Origin: Amycolatopsis iheyensis | GTDB lineage: Bacteria > Actinomycetota > Actinomycetes > Mycobacteriales > Pseudonocardiaceae | Length of the DNA stretch: 64,000 nucleotides | Assembly (NCBI RefSeq): GCF_024703995.1 | Contig: NZ_JAMXQV010000020.1 | Span: 124,001 to 188,000, forward strand | Reading direction: 5' to 3' | Shown: positions 17,748 through 26,581 of the stretch, piece after piece | Numbering within the stretch: the stretch's first letter is position 1 | Layout of the letters: each line of letters begins with the position of its first letter | The notes under the pieces: model-generated | Seen by the model: the letters and a program-made list of their open reading frames with translations, nothing else | Database searches by the model: none | Told to the model about the DNA's origin: nothing | Made by a program: the position numbers and the translations under genes

Positions 17748-18662
17748 ATGATCACACTCAGGGGACTGACGAAACGCTACGGGGAGAAGACCGTCGTCGA
17801 CGCGCTGACCTGCGACGTCGAACCCGGTCAGGTGACCGGGTTCCTCGGGCCGAACGGCGCCGGGAAGTCGACGACCATGCGGATGACGGTCGGGCTCGAC
17901 CATCCGCAGGCGGGCGAGGTGCTCGTCGGCGGGAAGCGGTACGCCGAGCTGCGGCACCCGCTGCGCGAGGTCGGCGCGCTGCTCGACGCCAAGGCACTGC
18001 ACCCCGGCCGCAGCGCCGGGAAGCACCTGAAGGCGATGGCGCAGAGCAACGGGATCCCGTCGAGCCGCGTCGAGGAGGTGCTGGCGACCGTCGGGCTTTC
18101 GGACGTCGCGGGCAAGCGGGCCGGGCAGTTCTCGCTCGGCATGGGCCAGCGGCTCGGCATCGCGGGGGCGCTGCTGGGCGACCCCGGCGTCCTGATGTTC
18201 GACGAGCCGGTCAACGGCCTGGACCCGGACGGCGTCCGCTGGGTGCGGCAGCTGATGCGTTCGCTGGCGGCCGAGGGGCGCACGGTGTTCGTGTCGAGCC
18301 ACCTGATGAGCGAGATGCAGCTGACGGCCGACCACCTGGTGGTGATCGGCAAGGGAAAGCTGCTCGCCGACGCACCGGTGGCGGAGTTCATCGCGGGCAA
18401 CTCCCGCACGACGGTCGCGGTCCGCGTCCCGGCCGCGGGGGAACGCGCCGCGCTGGAGGCGCGGTTGCGCGCCGAAGGCGGGTCGACGCACCCCGGCGAG
18501 CCGGACGAGCTGGTGGTCGACGGGGTCGACGTCACGCGGGTCGGCGATCTGGTGCACGAGCTGGGGGTCCGGGTGCACGGGCTCGCCGAGCGGACGGCGT
18601 CGCTCGAGCAGGCGTACATGGAGCTGACTGCTTCTTCGGTGGAATACGGGGTGTCGGCATGA
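17748..18662 (+). CDS. ABC transporter ATP-binding protein (DrrA/CcmA type)
   Basis: The 304-residue ATPase starts at ATG 17748. Walker A GPNGAGKST lies at residues 34-42, the signature FSLGMGQRLGIAGALLG near 127 and Walker B VLMFDEP just after, then the H-loop VSSHLMSEM. The C-terminal 80 residues form the regulatory extension seen in drug and lantibiotic exporters. It pairs with the overlapping permease gene to form an exporter; the substrate is unknown. Confidence 0.93.
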   Translation: MITLRGLTKRYGEKTVVDALTCDVEPGQVTGFLGPNGAGKSTTMRMTVGLDHPQAGEVLVGGKRYAELRHPLREVGALLDAKALHPGRSAGKHLKAMAQSNGIPSSRVEEVLATVGLSDVAGKRAGQFSLGMGQRLGIAGALLGDPGVLMFDEPVNGLDPDGVRWVRQLMRSLAAEGRTVFVSSHLMSEMQLTADHLVVIGKGKLLADAPVAEFIAGNSRTTVAVRVPAAGERAALEARLRAEGGSTHPGEPDELVVDGVDVTRVGDLVHELGVRVHGLAERTASLEQAYMELTASSVEYGVSA

Positions 18663-19435
18663 CTGCGGTGCGCACGGGTGGCGTGTCCGGCGCGGTGGCG
18701 GCGGAGTGGACGAAGTTCTGGTCGGTCCGGGCGACGTGGTGGTGCCTGATCACGGGGGCGGCGTTGATGCTGGGCTACAGCACGCTGTCGGGCATAGCCC
18801 AGCGTTTCGACGACAACCCCGAGGCGGCGAACACCATCGCCCTGGGCGGCGGGTTCTATTTGACGCAGTTCGCGGTGATCGCGGCGGCGACGCTGTTCGT
18901 GACGAGCGAGTACGCGAGCGGCGGAATCCGCTCGACGCTGCTGTGGACGCCGGTCCGCTCTCGGGTGGTCCTCGCGAAGTCTTCGGTGCTGCTGCCGGTG
19001 TTCTTCGTTTACGGCGTGGTCGTTTCCTGCGCGGGCATGGCTTTGGGATCCGCGGTGAAATCCGGCCACGGCCTCCCGGCGAGTTTCTCGGCGGCTTTTA
19101 CCACGGCGTCGGGCATGGGAGGGTACTTCGCGTTGCTGGGACTGCTGTGCACGGGAGTCGGCTGGGCACTGCGGAGTGCGGCGGGGACGCTGGTGACGGT
19201 GATCGTGCTGCTGGTGCCGCTGCCGCTGATCGTGGCTTCGCTGGGGCTGCCGGAGCTGGTGCCGTACTTCCCGGGCATCGCGGGGGTGAACGCGATGGTC
19301 GAGGCGGGCCAGCCGAACCCGATCACGATGGCGCCGGCGCCGTATGTGCCTTGGGTGGGGCTGGCGATCTGCGCGGCTTGGGCCGGAGTGGCGCTGGTGG
19401 CCGGTGCGGCGGTGTTGCGCCGCCGGGACGCCTGA
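18659..19435 (+). CDS. ABC-2 type permease subunit
   Basis: The ATG at 18659 overlaps the ATPase stop by four bases. The 258-residue protein opens with AAEWTKFWSVRATWW, typical of ABC-2 permeases, and has six hydrophobic segments (near 30-45, 65-85, 112-135, 150-175, 183-200 and 230-250). With the upstream ATPase it would form a two-component exporter. No regulator adjoins, and the gene ends in front of a long hairpin. Confidence 0.9.
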   Translation: MTAVRTGGVSGAVAAEWTKFWSVRATWWCLITGAALMLGYSTLSGIAQRFDDNPEAANTIALGGGFYLTQFAVIAAATLFVTSEYASGGIRSTLLWTPVRSRVVLAKSSVLLPVFFVYGVVVSCAGMALGSAVKSGHGLPASFSAAFTTASGMGGYFALLGLLCTGVGWALRSAAGTLVTVIVLLVPLPLIVASLGLPELVPYFPGIAGVNAMVEAGQPNPITMAPAPYVPWVGLAICAAWAGVALVAGAAVLRRRDA

Positions 19436-19444
19436 GCGCGGGTT

Positions 19445-19538
19445 CCCAAGCGCCCCAATGTGGCCTTGGTTGCGTCTGACGCACCCAATGTGGCCTTCGG
19501 TGCGTCAGACGCACCGAAGGCCACATTGGGGCGCTTGG
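19445..19538. repeat. Long intergenic hairpin, copy 1 of a dispersed element (bidirectional terminator candidate)
   Basis: A perfect 23-bp stem (19484-19506 with 19508-19530, core CCCAATGTGGCCTTCGG) is nested in a second pairing between 19445-19466 and 19517-19538. The first 40 bases repeat the second 40 in diverged form. It sits between two convergent genes, where it can stop transcription from both sides. A near-copy lies at 38331-38420. Confidence 0.8.
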
Positions 19539-19549
19539 CCAGGTGAGGC

Positions 19550-20083
19550 TCAGGCCAACCCGATCCCGGCCAAGATCTCCCGCGCACTGATCACCAGCGA
19601 AGCCCGCGAAGGCGGAGCCGAAGCACCAGCCAGCGCACCGAAGATCGTCCCGTCCATCCAATCCACGACCAAAGCCGCATGCCGCTCCGGCGACGAAGAC
19701 CCAGCCGCCGCCAGCACCTCCGCGGCCAACCGCCGGATCATCGCCCCACCCGAGTCGTACTGCGCGCGCAGCTCAGGACGCCGGGTCGCCTCCAACGCCA
19801 GCTCGTACCGCGCCAGCATCCGGGTCCGGCCGGGCCCCAGCGCGTCGGCCACGTACCCCGCGATCGACTCCGCCAGCCCACCCGGCCGCGGCGAAACCTG
19901 GTCCAGCTCGAGAATCCGCGCGAAAGTCAACGACACCAGCGCCGCCCGCGTACGCGCGTAGTACGACGTCGACCCCAACGGCAGCCCCGCCGAACGGTCC
20001 ACCGCCCGGTGCGTCAGCCCGCGCAGGCCCGACGCCGCGATCACCTCGATCGCCGCGTCGCCGATCACAGCCAGACGGTCCAC
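19550..20083 (-). CDS. TetR-family repressor
   Basis: The 177-residue protein starts at GTG 20081-20083. The N-terminal helix-turn-helix spans about residues 5-45 (GLRGLTHRAVDRSAGLPLGS), slightly shorter at the N-terminus than most TetR proteins, and a helical ligand domain follows. It is divergent from a flavin monooxygenase with twin palindromes between them, the classic layout of a repressor that controls itself and its neighbour in response to a small molecule. Confidence 0.87.
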   Translation of the reverse strand: MDRLAVIGDAAIEVIAASGLRGLTHRAVDRSAGLPLGSTSYYARTRAALVSLTFARILELDQVSPRPGGLAESIAGYVADALGPGRTRMLARYELALEATRRPELRAQYDSGGAMIRRLAAEVLAAAGSSSPERHAALVVDWMDGTIFGALAGASAPPSRASLVISAREILAGIGLA

Positions 20084-20092
20084 GGAAAAGCA

Positions 20093-20126
20093 CTCTACAG
20101 GTGTAGAGTCCTCTACAGATGTAGAG
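20093..20126. promoter_or_regulatory. Twin TetR operator palindromes
   Basis: CTCTACAGGTGTAGAG (20093-20108) and CTCTACAGATGTAGAG (20111-20126) are two 16-bp inverted repeats with identical 7-base outer arms and centres 18 bp apart. They fill the gap between the divergent TetR and monooxygenase starts, and the second overlaps the ribosome site of the monooxygenase. Two dimers could bind side by side. Confidence 0.85.
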
Positions 20127-20134
20127 GAGGAGTC

Positions 20135-21274
20135 ATGCGAGCAGTAGTGGTCGGCGGGGGCATCGGTGGCCTGGGGGCCGCGATCGGGCTGCACCGGGCC
20201 GGCTGGACGGTCACCGTCCTCGAACAAGCGCCCGAGTTCGGCGCCGTCGGCGCCGGGATCTCGCTCTGGCCGAACGCCCTGCGCTGCCTCGACGAGCTCG
20301 GCGTCGACCTCGGCGACCACCTCGCCGCCCAGGAGCAGGGCGGCCTCCGTGACCGCCGCGGCCGGTGGGTCGCCCACTGGGACGCCGATGGCTTCCGGCG
20401 GCTCCACGGGCGGCCGCTCACCGGCATCCACCGCGCCGACCTCATCGCCGGCCTGCTCGACGCCCTCCCCGCGGACGCCCTCCGCACCGGCACCGAGGTC
20501 ACCGAAGTGACCGAAGACGGCGTTGTGAACGGCGAACTCCAGGCCGACCTCGTCGTCGCCGCCGACGGCATTCGCAGCCCGATCCGGCGCCGGCTCTTCC
20601 CGCACCACCCCGAACCGGTCTACAGCGGCAGCGCGGCCTTCCGCGGCGTCGCGAAGCACCCCGGCCTCGGGCTGAGCACCACCTTCGCACCCGGCACCGA
20701 GGTCGGCGTGCTCCCGCTGACCGGCGACGACGTCTACTGGTGGGTCTCCTTCGTCACGAAGCCCGACACCCGGCCGGCCGACCTCAAGGCGTACCTGAAG
20801 GAGCACTTCGGCGACTGGCACGACCCGATCCCGGCGCTCATCGACGCGACCCCGCCCGAAGCCGTGCTCTACCACGACCTCTTCCACCTCGCGACGCCGC
20901 TGGAGACCTACGTCCGCGGCCGGGTCGCCTTCCTCGGCGACGCCGCGCACGCCATGCCGCCGTTCCTGGGGCAGGGCGGCTGCCAGGCCCTCGAGGACGC
21001 CGTCGTGCTCGCCCACAGCGTGTCCACAGTGGACGACGTCGACCAGGCGCTGGCCCGTTACGACGCCGAACGGCGCCCCCGCAGCCAGCGGGTCGCGCGG
21101 GCGTCGGTCCGGGCGGGCAAGGCCGGGCCGCAGGTCACCAGCCCGCTTCTGACGGCCGCGAGAATGAACCTGCTGCGGCTCGTGCCGACGAAGCTGACCG
21201 CGCGCGCCGGCCGGAGCATCAGCGGCTGGCAGCCTCCGCGTCTCCCCCGACCAGCCCCGCCTCGTACGCCGTGA
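20135..21274 (+). CDS. FAD-dependent aromatic monooxygenase under TetR control
   Basis: The 379-residue protein has the FAD motif VVVGGGIGGLGAAIGLHRAG at residues 4-23, the middle DG motif AADGIRSPIRR and the GDAAHAMPPFLGQGG motif near residue 275, all class A flavoprotein hydroxylase signatures. A strong GAGGAGG ribosome site precedes ATG 20135. The substrate is probably an aromatic or polyketide compound that also releases the repressor, but this is inferred. The 3' end overlaps the convergent response-regulator gene by 56 bases. Confidence 0.88.
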   Translation: MRAVVVGGGIGGLGAAIGLHRAGWTVTVLEQAPEFGAVGAGISLWPNALRCLDELGVDLGDHLAAQEQGGLRDRRGRWVAHWDADGFRRLHGRPLTGIHRADLIAGLLDALPADALRTGTEVTEVTEDGVVNGELQADLVVAADGIRSPIRRRLFPHHPEPVYSGSAAFRGVAKHPGLGLSTTFAPGTEVGVLPLTGDDVYWWVSFVTKPDTRPADLKAYLKEHFGDWHDPIPALIDATPPEAVLYHDLFHLATPLETYVRGRVAFLGDAAHAMPPFLGQGGCQALEDAVVLAHSVSTVDDVDQALARYDAERRPRSQRVARASVRAGKAGPQVTSPLLTAARMNLLRLVPTKLTARAGRSISGWQPPRLPRPAPPRTP

Positions 21275-21893
21275 TCGCCGCCTGCACCCGGTTCTTCGCG
21301 CCGAGCCGGGTCAGGATCGTGCTCACGTGCGCCTTCACCGTGCCCTCGACGACGAACATCTTCGCCGCGATGTCCGCATTGGACAGTCCGGAACCCAGCA
21401 GCGTCAGCACTTCCCGTTCACGCGGGGTCAGCAGGTCGACCTTCGCCCTGGCCGCCGCGGCCCGCGAGAGCTGCCCGCCCGAGAGCCGCGCGATCACCCG
21501 CTGCGCCACCTTCGGCGAGAGGAACGCGGCGCCGTCGGCGACGGCGTGGATGCCGGCCAGCAGCTCGCGCGGGTCGCCCGACTTCAGCAGGAAGCCGCCC
21601 GCGCCGAGCCCCAACGCGCGCTCGATGTACTCGTCCTCGCCGAAAGTGGTCAGCATGATGACGCCGGTGGCGGGCAGCAGCCGGCGAATCTCCGCCGCCG
21701 CGCCGAGGCCGTCCAGCCCCGGCATCCGGATGTCCAGCAGCACGACGTCCGGGTGCGTCGCGAGCGCCTGGGAAACCGCCGAACGCCCGTCGGCGGCCTC
21801 GGCGACGACCTCGATGCCCGCGTCCGCACCGAGGATCGCCGCCACCCCCGCGCGCATCATCGCCTCGTCGTCGGCCAGCACGACCCTGATCAC
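21219..21893 (-). CDS. NarL/LuxR-type response regulator
   Basis: The 224-residue protein starts at GTG 21891-21893, which overlaps the kinase stop. The receiver domain carries the acidic pocket ADDE and phospho-acceptor Asp54 in VVLLDIRMPG. The C-terminal LuxR helix-turn-helix includes LTPREREVLTLLGSGLSN and GTVKAHVSTILTRLG. It is the partner of the histidine kinase directly upstream. Its 3' end runs into the convergent monooxygenase gene, so opposing transcription may interfere. Confidence 0.93.
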   Translation of the reverse strand: MIRVVLADDEAMMRAGVAAILGADAGIEVVAEAADGRSAVSQALATHPDVVLLDIRMPGLDGLGAAAEIRRLLPATGVIMLTTFGEDEYIERALGLGAGGFLLKSGDPRELLAGIHAVADGAAFLSPKVAQRVIARLSGGQLSRAAAARAKVDLLTPREREVLTLLGSGLSNADIAAKMFVVEGTVKAHVSTILTRLGAKNRVQAAITAYEAGLVGGDAEAASR

Positions 21894-23440
21894 TTCGCCC
21901 CCTCGCTGAACCAGTCCTTCGAAACCAGCTTCCCGTCGACGAAGCAAAGCCGATAGGCGGCGTAGTCGTCGTTCAGCCACGATCTTCCGGCACCGTAGTA
22001 CTCACACGCGGCGCCGGGCGGTGGCGGCGGCTCGCCCCGCGTCGGGCGCGCGGCGCGCTGGTGCTCCGGCAGCTGCGGCGCCAGGTCGGCGCGCGCCTGC
22101 CCGGTGCGCATCCGGTCGTACGCCGCGGCGGGCAGCTCGGAGGAGTTCCACTGGTAGAGGAACGCGATCCCGCTGACCGCGAGGAGCACGCCGAAGAGCG
22201 CGAGCGGGATGGTCACGGCGTAGATCAGGCTCCGCCGCACGTCCCGTCGCGCCAGCTCCAGCGCCCGCGCGGACGTCGAGTCTTCGGCGGCCTCCGGCGT
22301 CTCCTCGGCCGGCGCGGCGTCGTGCGGCAGCGTCGCGGTGACGGCGAACCCGCCGGCCCGCGGCCCGGTCCGCAGCGTCCCGCCGACGAGCCGGACCCGC
22401 TCGCGCAGCCCGATCAGCCCCACCTTCCCGGACGCGGCCCCCGGCAGCGGCCCGGCGGGCGGCGCCACGTTCACGACGCTGACCCGGGTTTCCGAGTCCG
22501 TGCTCGTGACGCGCACGGTCGCCGCGGCGCCCGGCGCGTGCTTCGCCACGTTCGTCAGCGATTCCTGCACCACGCGGTAAGCGGCGCGCGCGACCATCGG
22601 CGGCGCCAGCGAGCTGTCCACGCCCGCGTCGATGAGCAGCCCGGACGCCCGCGCCCGCGAGATCAGCTCGTCGAGGTCGCCCTGCACCGGCTCGACCGGC
22701 GCGGCGTCCTCGCGCAGGACGCCGATGATCTCGCGCAGCCGCTCGGTGGCGGTCGCCGCGCTGGTCCGCAGCTGCGCGGCCGCGTCGCGCTGGGCGTCGT
22801 CGAGACCGCCCGCGACCTCCAGGGCGGCGGCGCGGACGGCGATCAGGCTCAGTTCGTGGCCCAGCGAGTCGTGCATGTCGCTGGCGATCCGCGCGCGCTC
22901 GCGCAGCCGCGCCCGGTCGCCGACCAGCCGTTGCCGGCTTTCCATCTCCTCGGCGCGCCGCCAGCCCGAGCGGGCCAGCTCACCACGCATCCGGACGTAC
23001 CGGCCGAGCAGCCACGGCGACAGCCCGGCGAACACCAGGATCGCCATCATCGACGCCCAGTCGCCGAGGCCGTCGGGCGCGACGAGCAGCGACACCGGCA
23101 CACCCACCAGCGCGACGGCCCCGCCGATCAGCAGGCCGGGCCGGGCCCGCGGCATCCGCAGCGCGGCCTGGTAGCTCATCGCGACCAGCACGAACACCGT
23201 CCACACCGGCACGCGGTCGCCGTAGGGGAACGGGACGGCGAGCGTCCCGACCAGGGCGATGCCCAGCGACACGGTGGGGTGGCGGCGGGCCGTCGCGACC
23301 GATCCCGCGACGACGACGAGCCCGGCGACCAGCTCCCAGGTCCGCTCGCCCACCGCGTCGGTCACGACGATGAACGCCAGGAACAGCCCGAGGGCGACGT
23401 CCAGCACCACGCGCCACCGGCGCTTCGTCACCTCTCGCAC
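21890..23440 (-). CDS. Sensor histidine kinase with extra C-terminal membrane helix and tail
   Basis: The 516-residue protein has five to six N-terminal transmembrane segments (residues 10-150), a HisKA_3 dimerisation helix with the phospho-acceptor in MHDSLGHELSLI, and an HATPase domain ending near residue 365. Unusually, a further transmembrane helix (SLIYAVTIPLALFGVLLAVS, about 400-420) and about 95 residues follow. This tail has a Pro-rich stretch and two cysteines (ACEYYG and YRLCFVDG) and would lie outside the cell. The regulator gene overlaps by four bases. The signal is unknown. Confidence 0.9.
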   Translation of the reverse strand: MREVTKRRWRVVLDVALGLFLAFIVVTDAVGERTWELVAGLVVVAGSVATARRHPTVSLGIALVGTLAVPFPYGDRVPVWTVFVLVAMSYQAALRMPRARPGLLIGGAVALVGVPVSLLVAPDGLGDWASMMAILVFAGLSPWLLGRYVRMRGELARSGWRRAEEMESRQRLVGDRARLRERARIASDMHDSLGHELSLIAVRAAALEVAGGLDDAQRDAAAQLRTSAATATERLREIIGVLREDAAPVEPVQGDLDELISRARASGLLIDAGVDSSLAPPMVARAAYRVVQESLTNVAKHAPGAAATVRVTSTDSETRVSVVNVAPPAGPLPGAASGKVGLIGLRERVRLVGGTLRTGPRAGGFAVTATLPHDAAPAEETPEAAEDSTSARALELARRDVRRSLIYAVTIPLALFGVLLAVSGIAFLYQWNSSELPAAAYDRMRTGQARADLAPQLPEHQRAARPTRGEPPPPPGAACEYYGAGRSWLNDDYAAYRLCFVDGKLVSKDWFSEGAK

Positions 23441-23461
23441 GGGTTCGAAGCTACAAGCAGG

Positions 23462-24187
23462 TCAACGCGCCGGACCACTGCCGAAAGTCAAGGTGTCGAC
23501 GAACGCCAGCGTCTGCGGCCAGGACAGCGCGAACGCCTCGGCGTTGACCGCCGTGCCGTGCCGCGCCGAGTCGCTGAAGCCGTGCTCGGCGCCCGGGAAG
23601 TGCTGGGTGAACGTCGCGCCCCGCGCCCGGGACTGCAGCGCCGATTGGAGGCGGCCGAACGTCTCGTGCGAGACGACGGAGTCGGCCTCCGGGTAGGCGA
23701 CGAGCACCGGCGCCGTGATCCGGGTCGACAAATCGACCGTGTCCAGCTCGTGGTTCGGCGGCGCCGGGTCGCGGACCGTCGGGTGATAGGCGACGACCCC
23801 GGAAAGTCGCTGGTCACGGGCCCCGAGCAGCAACGCGAACCGGCCGCCGAGGCACCAGCCCATGACCCCCGCCGACGTGCAGCCGAGGTCGCCGAGCAGA
23901 TGGTCGAGCAACGCCGTCTGCTCCGCCAGCGCGGGCTCGTCCCGCAGCTCGCCGAGCTTCGCGCCGAGGTCTTCGCGCGAGGTGTTGTCGGTGCTGGCGC
24001 CGTGGAAGACGTCCCAGGTCAACGCGGTGATCCCGCGCTCGGCCAGCTCGTCGGCCCAGGCCCGGACCTGGGCGCCGATGCCGGTGATCATCGGCAGGAG
24101 CAGCATCCCCGACCGCGACCCGCCGGCCGGGCGGGCCAGGTACGCGGAGAGTTCGCCGACACGGATCGTGGACGTCTCGATGCTCAT
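23462..24187 (-). CDS. Dienelactone hydrolase-family protein
   Basis: The 241-residue alpha/beta hydrolase starts at ATG 24185-24187. The nucleophile elbow reads GVMGWCLGGRFAL, giving the cysteine nucleophile of dienelactone hydrolases, and the histidine lies in PGAEHGFSD; the acid is probably the Asp of AYPEADSVV. The family hydrolyses lactone intermediates of chloro-aromatic breakdown and many other esters. No catechol pathway genes adjoin, so the natural substrate is unclear. Confidence 0.88.
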   Translation of the reverse strand: MSIETSTIRVGELSAYLARPAGGSRSGMLLLPMITGIGAQVRAWADELAERGITALTWDVFHGASTDNTSREDLGAKLGELRDEPALAEQTALLDHLLGDLGCTSAGVMGWCLGGRFALLLGARDQRLSGVVAYHPTVRDPAPPNHELDTVDLSTRITAPVLVAYPEADSVVSHETFGRLQSALQSRARGATFTQHFPGAEHGFSDSARHGTAVNAEAFALSWPQTLAFVDTLTFGSGPAR

Positions 24188-24213
24188 GTCCGCATGATGC
24201 ATGATGATCCACC

Positions 24214-24423
24214 ATGGCCGAGCGCACACTCGCCGATCAGTTGGGCGGCACCCTCCCCGAGGGCATCGAGGCTCTCGAAGAGCACGAACGACAGGACCTC
24301 GCCGACGCGCTTCGCGACGCGCGCCGGAGGCAGGCGAAAGCGCTCGCCGAAGCCGGCGAAGAGGGCCTGAAGTACGTCCCGGCGTTGCTGCGCGGCGCGG
24401 TCCGGAAGGCCGTGGGCCTGTGA
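24214..24423 (+). CDS. Small charged helical protein, unknown
   Basis: A 69-residue protein with no recognised family. It is largely helical and highly charged (LEEHERQDLADALRDARRRQ). Its stop overlaps the GTG of the next gene (GTGA), so the two are coupled. It is divergent from the dienelactone hydrolase, with only 26 bases between starts. Confidence 0.6.
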   Translation: MAERTLADQLGGTLPEGIEALEEHERQDLADALRDARRRQAKALAEAGEEGLKYVPALLRGAVRKAVGL

Positions 24424-25163
24424 CGAACTACGAGGCCGAAGCCGAGATCCTCAAGCTCGCCCGCGTGCTCGGCGTCGAGCCCGGGCGGCTCGAGTACCTC
24501 GCCCGCGTCGACGCCGGCGAGCTGCAGGCGTTCCGCGAGCAGGTCACGAACACGCTGTTCGACGCGAACATCGCCGTGCTGCAGCGGATGGCGCTGGCCG
24601 CGCGGCTGCTGCCCGGCGGGGTGCTCGCCAAGATCGCGGAGAAGGTGTTCGGCCCGCTGCTGTGCGCGCGGATCGCCGGGGTGGTCGACGTCGCGCGCGG
24701 CGTCGACGTCGCCAAGCGGCTGCACCCGCGGTTCCTCGCCGAGGTCGCGGCCGAGCTCGACCCGCGGCGGGCGAGCGCGATCATCTCGCGCATCCCGCTG
24801 GACACCGTTCTCGCGGTGGCGAACGAGCTGGCGCGCAAGGCGGACTGGATCACCCTGGGCCGGTTCGTCGGGCACCTGCCGGACCCGACCGTGCGCCGGG
24901 CCCTGCAGGAGATCGACGACGCCGGGCTGCTGCGGATCGCGTTCGTGCTCGACGACAAGAGCCGCGTCGACCACGTCGTCGGCCTGCTCCCGGCGCACCG
25001 GCTCGGCCGGGTGATCACCGCCGCCGGGGCCGAGGAAGACCTCTGGACCCCGGCGCTGGACCTGCTGAACCACCTGAGCGCCGAGCGCCGGGGCACGCTG
25101 GCCCCGATGCTCGGCGGGCTCCCGGACGGGCTCCGGGAGCGGGCTCAGGCGACGATCAAGTAG
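24420..25163 (+). CDS. Helical-repeat protein, unknown (MgtE-N-like pattern)
   Basis: Beginning at GTG 24420, the 247-residue protein is soluble and helical. After an opening segment (1-85), several units of about 35 residues recur in the style of MgtE N-terminal repeats, such as LHPRFLAEVAAELDPRRAS, ARKADWITLGRFVGHLPD and DDAGLLRIAFVLDD. No catalytic motif is seen. Coupled to the 69-residue gene, it may act in a scaffold or regulatory role. The 3' end overlaps a convergent small membrane protein gene by 19 bases. Confidence 0.65.
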   Translation: MTNYEAEAEILKLARVLGVEPGRLEYLARVDAGELQAFREQVTNTLFDANIAVLQRMALAARLLPGGVLAKIAEKVFGPLLCARIAGVVDVARGVDVAKRLHPRFLAEVAAELDPRRASAIISRIPLDTVLAVANELARKADWITLGRFVGHLPDPTVRRALQEIDDAGLLRIAFVLDDKSRVDHVVGLLPAHRLGRVITAAGAEEDLWTPALDLLNHLSAERRGTLAPMLGGLPDGLRERAQATIK

Positions 25164-25366
25164 ATCCCGTAGCCGACGATCACCGCGCACAGCGCGAAGC
25201 AGATGACCGCCCCGGCCAGCGGGCCGGTGCCGGACGCGCCCGACTCGCGGGCCGACTCGCGCTGCGAGAGCCCGACGACCCCGAAGGAGAACAGGCTCGT
25301 CAGCACGACCACCGAAGCGAGCGCGACGACGAAGACGAGACCGAGGGAACCCCAATCGATGTGCAC
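25145..25366 (-). CDS. Small two-helix membrane protein next to pit
   Basis: A 73-residue protein starting at GTG 25364-25366. Two hydrophobic helices (about 9-32 and 50-72) flank a charged loop containing SQRESARESGASG. It follows the phosphate transporter gene after eight bases and is likely co-transcribed and functionally linked to it. No known family is recognised. Confidence 0.7.
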   Translation of the reverse strand: MHIDWGSLGLVFVVALASVVVLTSLFSFGVVGLSQRESARESGASGTGPLAGAVICFALCAVIVGYGIYLIVA

Positions 25367-25374
25367 GGCGCTCC

Positions 25375-26499
25375 TCAGGCGTTGGCCGGCTGCGTGGCCG
25401 GTTCGGGCTCGTTGATGGTCTTGGCGCTGATCGGGTTCCGCTTCGACGCGAGGTAGATGCCCACCGCGACGACGACCCCGGCGATGCCGATCAGGACTGT
25501 GCCCCAGCTGCCGAGCGTCGAGACCTCGGCGGCGATGGCGCCGACGATCGCGGCGGCGGGCAGCGTCAGCGCCCAGGCCACGACCATCTTCCCGGCGACG
25601 CCCCAGCGGACTTCGGCGAGCCGGCGGCCCAGGCCCGAGCCGATGATGCCGCCCGAGCAGACGTGCGTCGTCGAGAGGGCGAACCCGAGGTGCGCCGAGG
25701 TCAGGATGACCGCCGCGGCGCTGGTCTCGGCCGCGAACCCCTGCGGCGTCTGGATTTCCGTGAGCTTCTTGCCCATCGTCTGGATGATCCGCCAGCCGCC
25801 GAGGTAGGTGCCCAGCGCGATCGCCGCGCCCGCGGTGAGGATGACCCAGATCGGCGGGTTCGAGCCCGGCGCGAGCGAGCCCGACGCGATCAGCGTCAGC
25901 GTGATGACACCCATGGTCTTCTGCGCGTCGTTGGTGCCGTGCGCGAGCGAGACCAGCGACGCCGAGGCGATCTGGCCGGCCTTGAACGTCCTGCCGACGG
26001 TGCCTTCCTTGGCGCGGGCGGTGATCCGGTAGACGAGGAAGGTGCCCAGCGTCGCGACGATCCCGGCGACGATCGGCGAGGCCAGCGCGGGGATCAGGAC
26101 CTTTTCGACGACCTTCCCGAAGTGGACGGCGTCCGAGCCCGAGGCGATCCAGGTGGCGCCGATCAGCCCGCCGAACAGCGCGTGCGACGAGCTCGACGGC
26201 AGCCCGATCAGCCACGTCACCAGGTTCCAGACGATCGCCCCCACCAGACCGGCGAAGATGATCACCGGCGTCACCTTGGTGTCGTCGACGATCCCGCCCG
26301 AAATCGTCTTCGCGACCTCCACCGAGAGGAACGCGCCGACGAGGTTCAGCACCGCGGACACCGCGACCGCGATTCTCGGCTTGAGAGCACCGGTCGCGAT
26401 CGACGTGGCCATCGCGTTGGCCGTGTCGTGGAAGCCGTTGGTGAAGTCGAAGGCCAGTGCCGCGACGATCACCACCAGCACGATCAGTGAGAAGTCCAT
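25375..26499 (-). CDS. pit: Low-affinity inorganic phosphate transporter (Pit family)
   Basis: The 374-residue membrane protein starts at ATG 26497-26499. Both inverted Pit repeats carry the family signature: FDFTNGFHDTANAMAT near residue 20 and SLAHGTNDAQKTMGV near 195. About ten transmembrane helices are visible. The family imports metal-phosphate by symport. A PHO-box-like direct repeat lies about 83 bases upstream, which suggests PhoP control. It is followed by a small membrane protein gene. Confidence 0.93.
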   Translation of the reverse strand: MDFSLIVLVVIVAALAFDFTNGFHDTANAMATSIATGALKPRIAVAVSAVLNLVGAFLSVEVAKTISGGIVDDTKVTPVIIFAGLVGAIVWNLVTWLIGLPSSSSHALFGGLIGATWIASGSDAVHFGKVVEKVLIPALASPIVAGIVATLGTFLVYRITARAKEGTVGRTFKAGQIASASLVSLAHGTNDAQKTMGVITLTLIASGSLAPGSNPPIWVILTAGAAIALGTYLGGWRIIQTMGKKLTEIQTPQGFAAETSAAAVILTSAHLGFALSTTHVCSGGIIGSGLGRRLAEVRWGVAGKMVVAWALTLPAAAIVGAIAAEVSTLGSWGTVLIGIAGVVVAVGIYLASKRNPISAKTINEPEPATQPANA

Positions 26500-26581
26500 G
26501 CCTGGCTCTCCCGTCCCGAAGTCACTGCGCGAAAAAACGCTACCCAGCGGGTGCCCGGCGACCGATCCCGAAGGCGTGACA

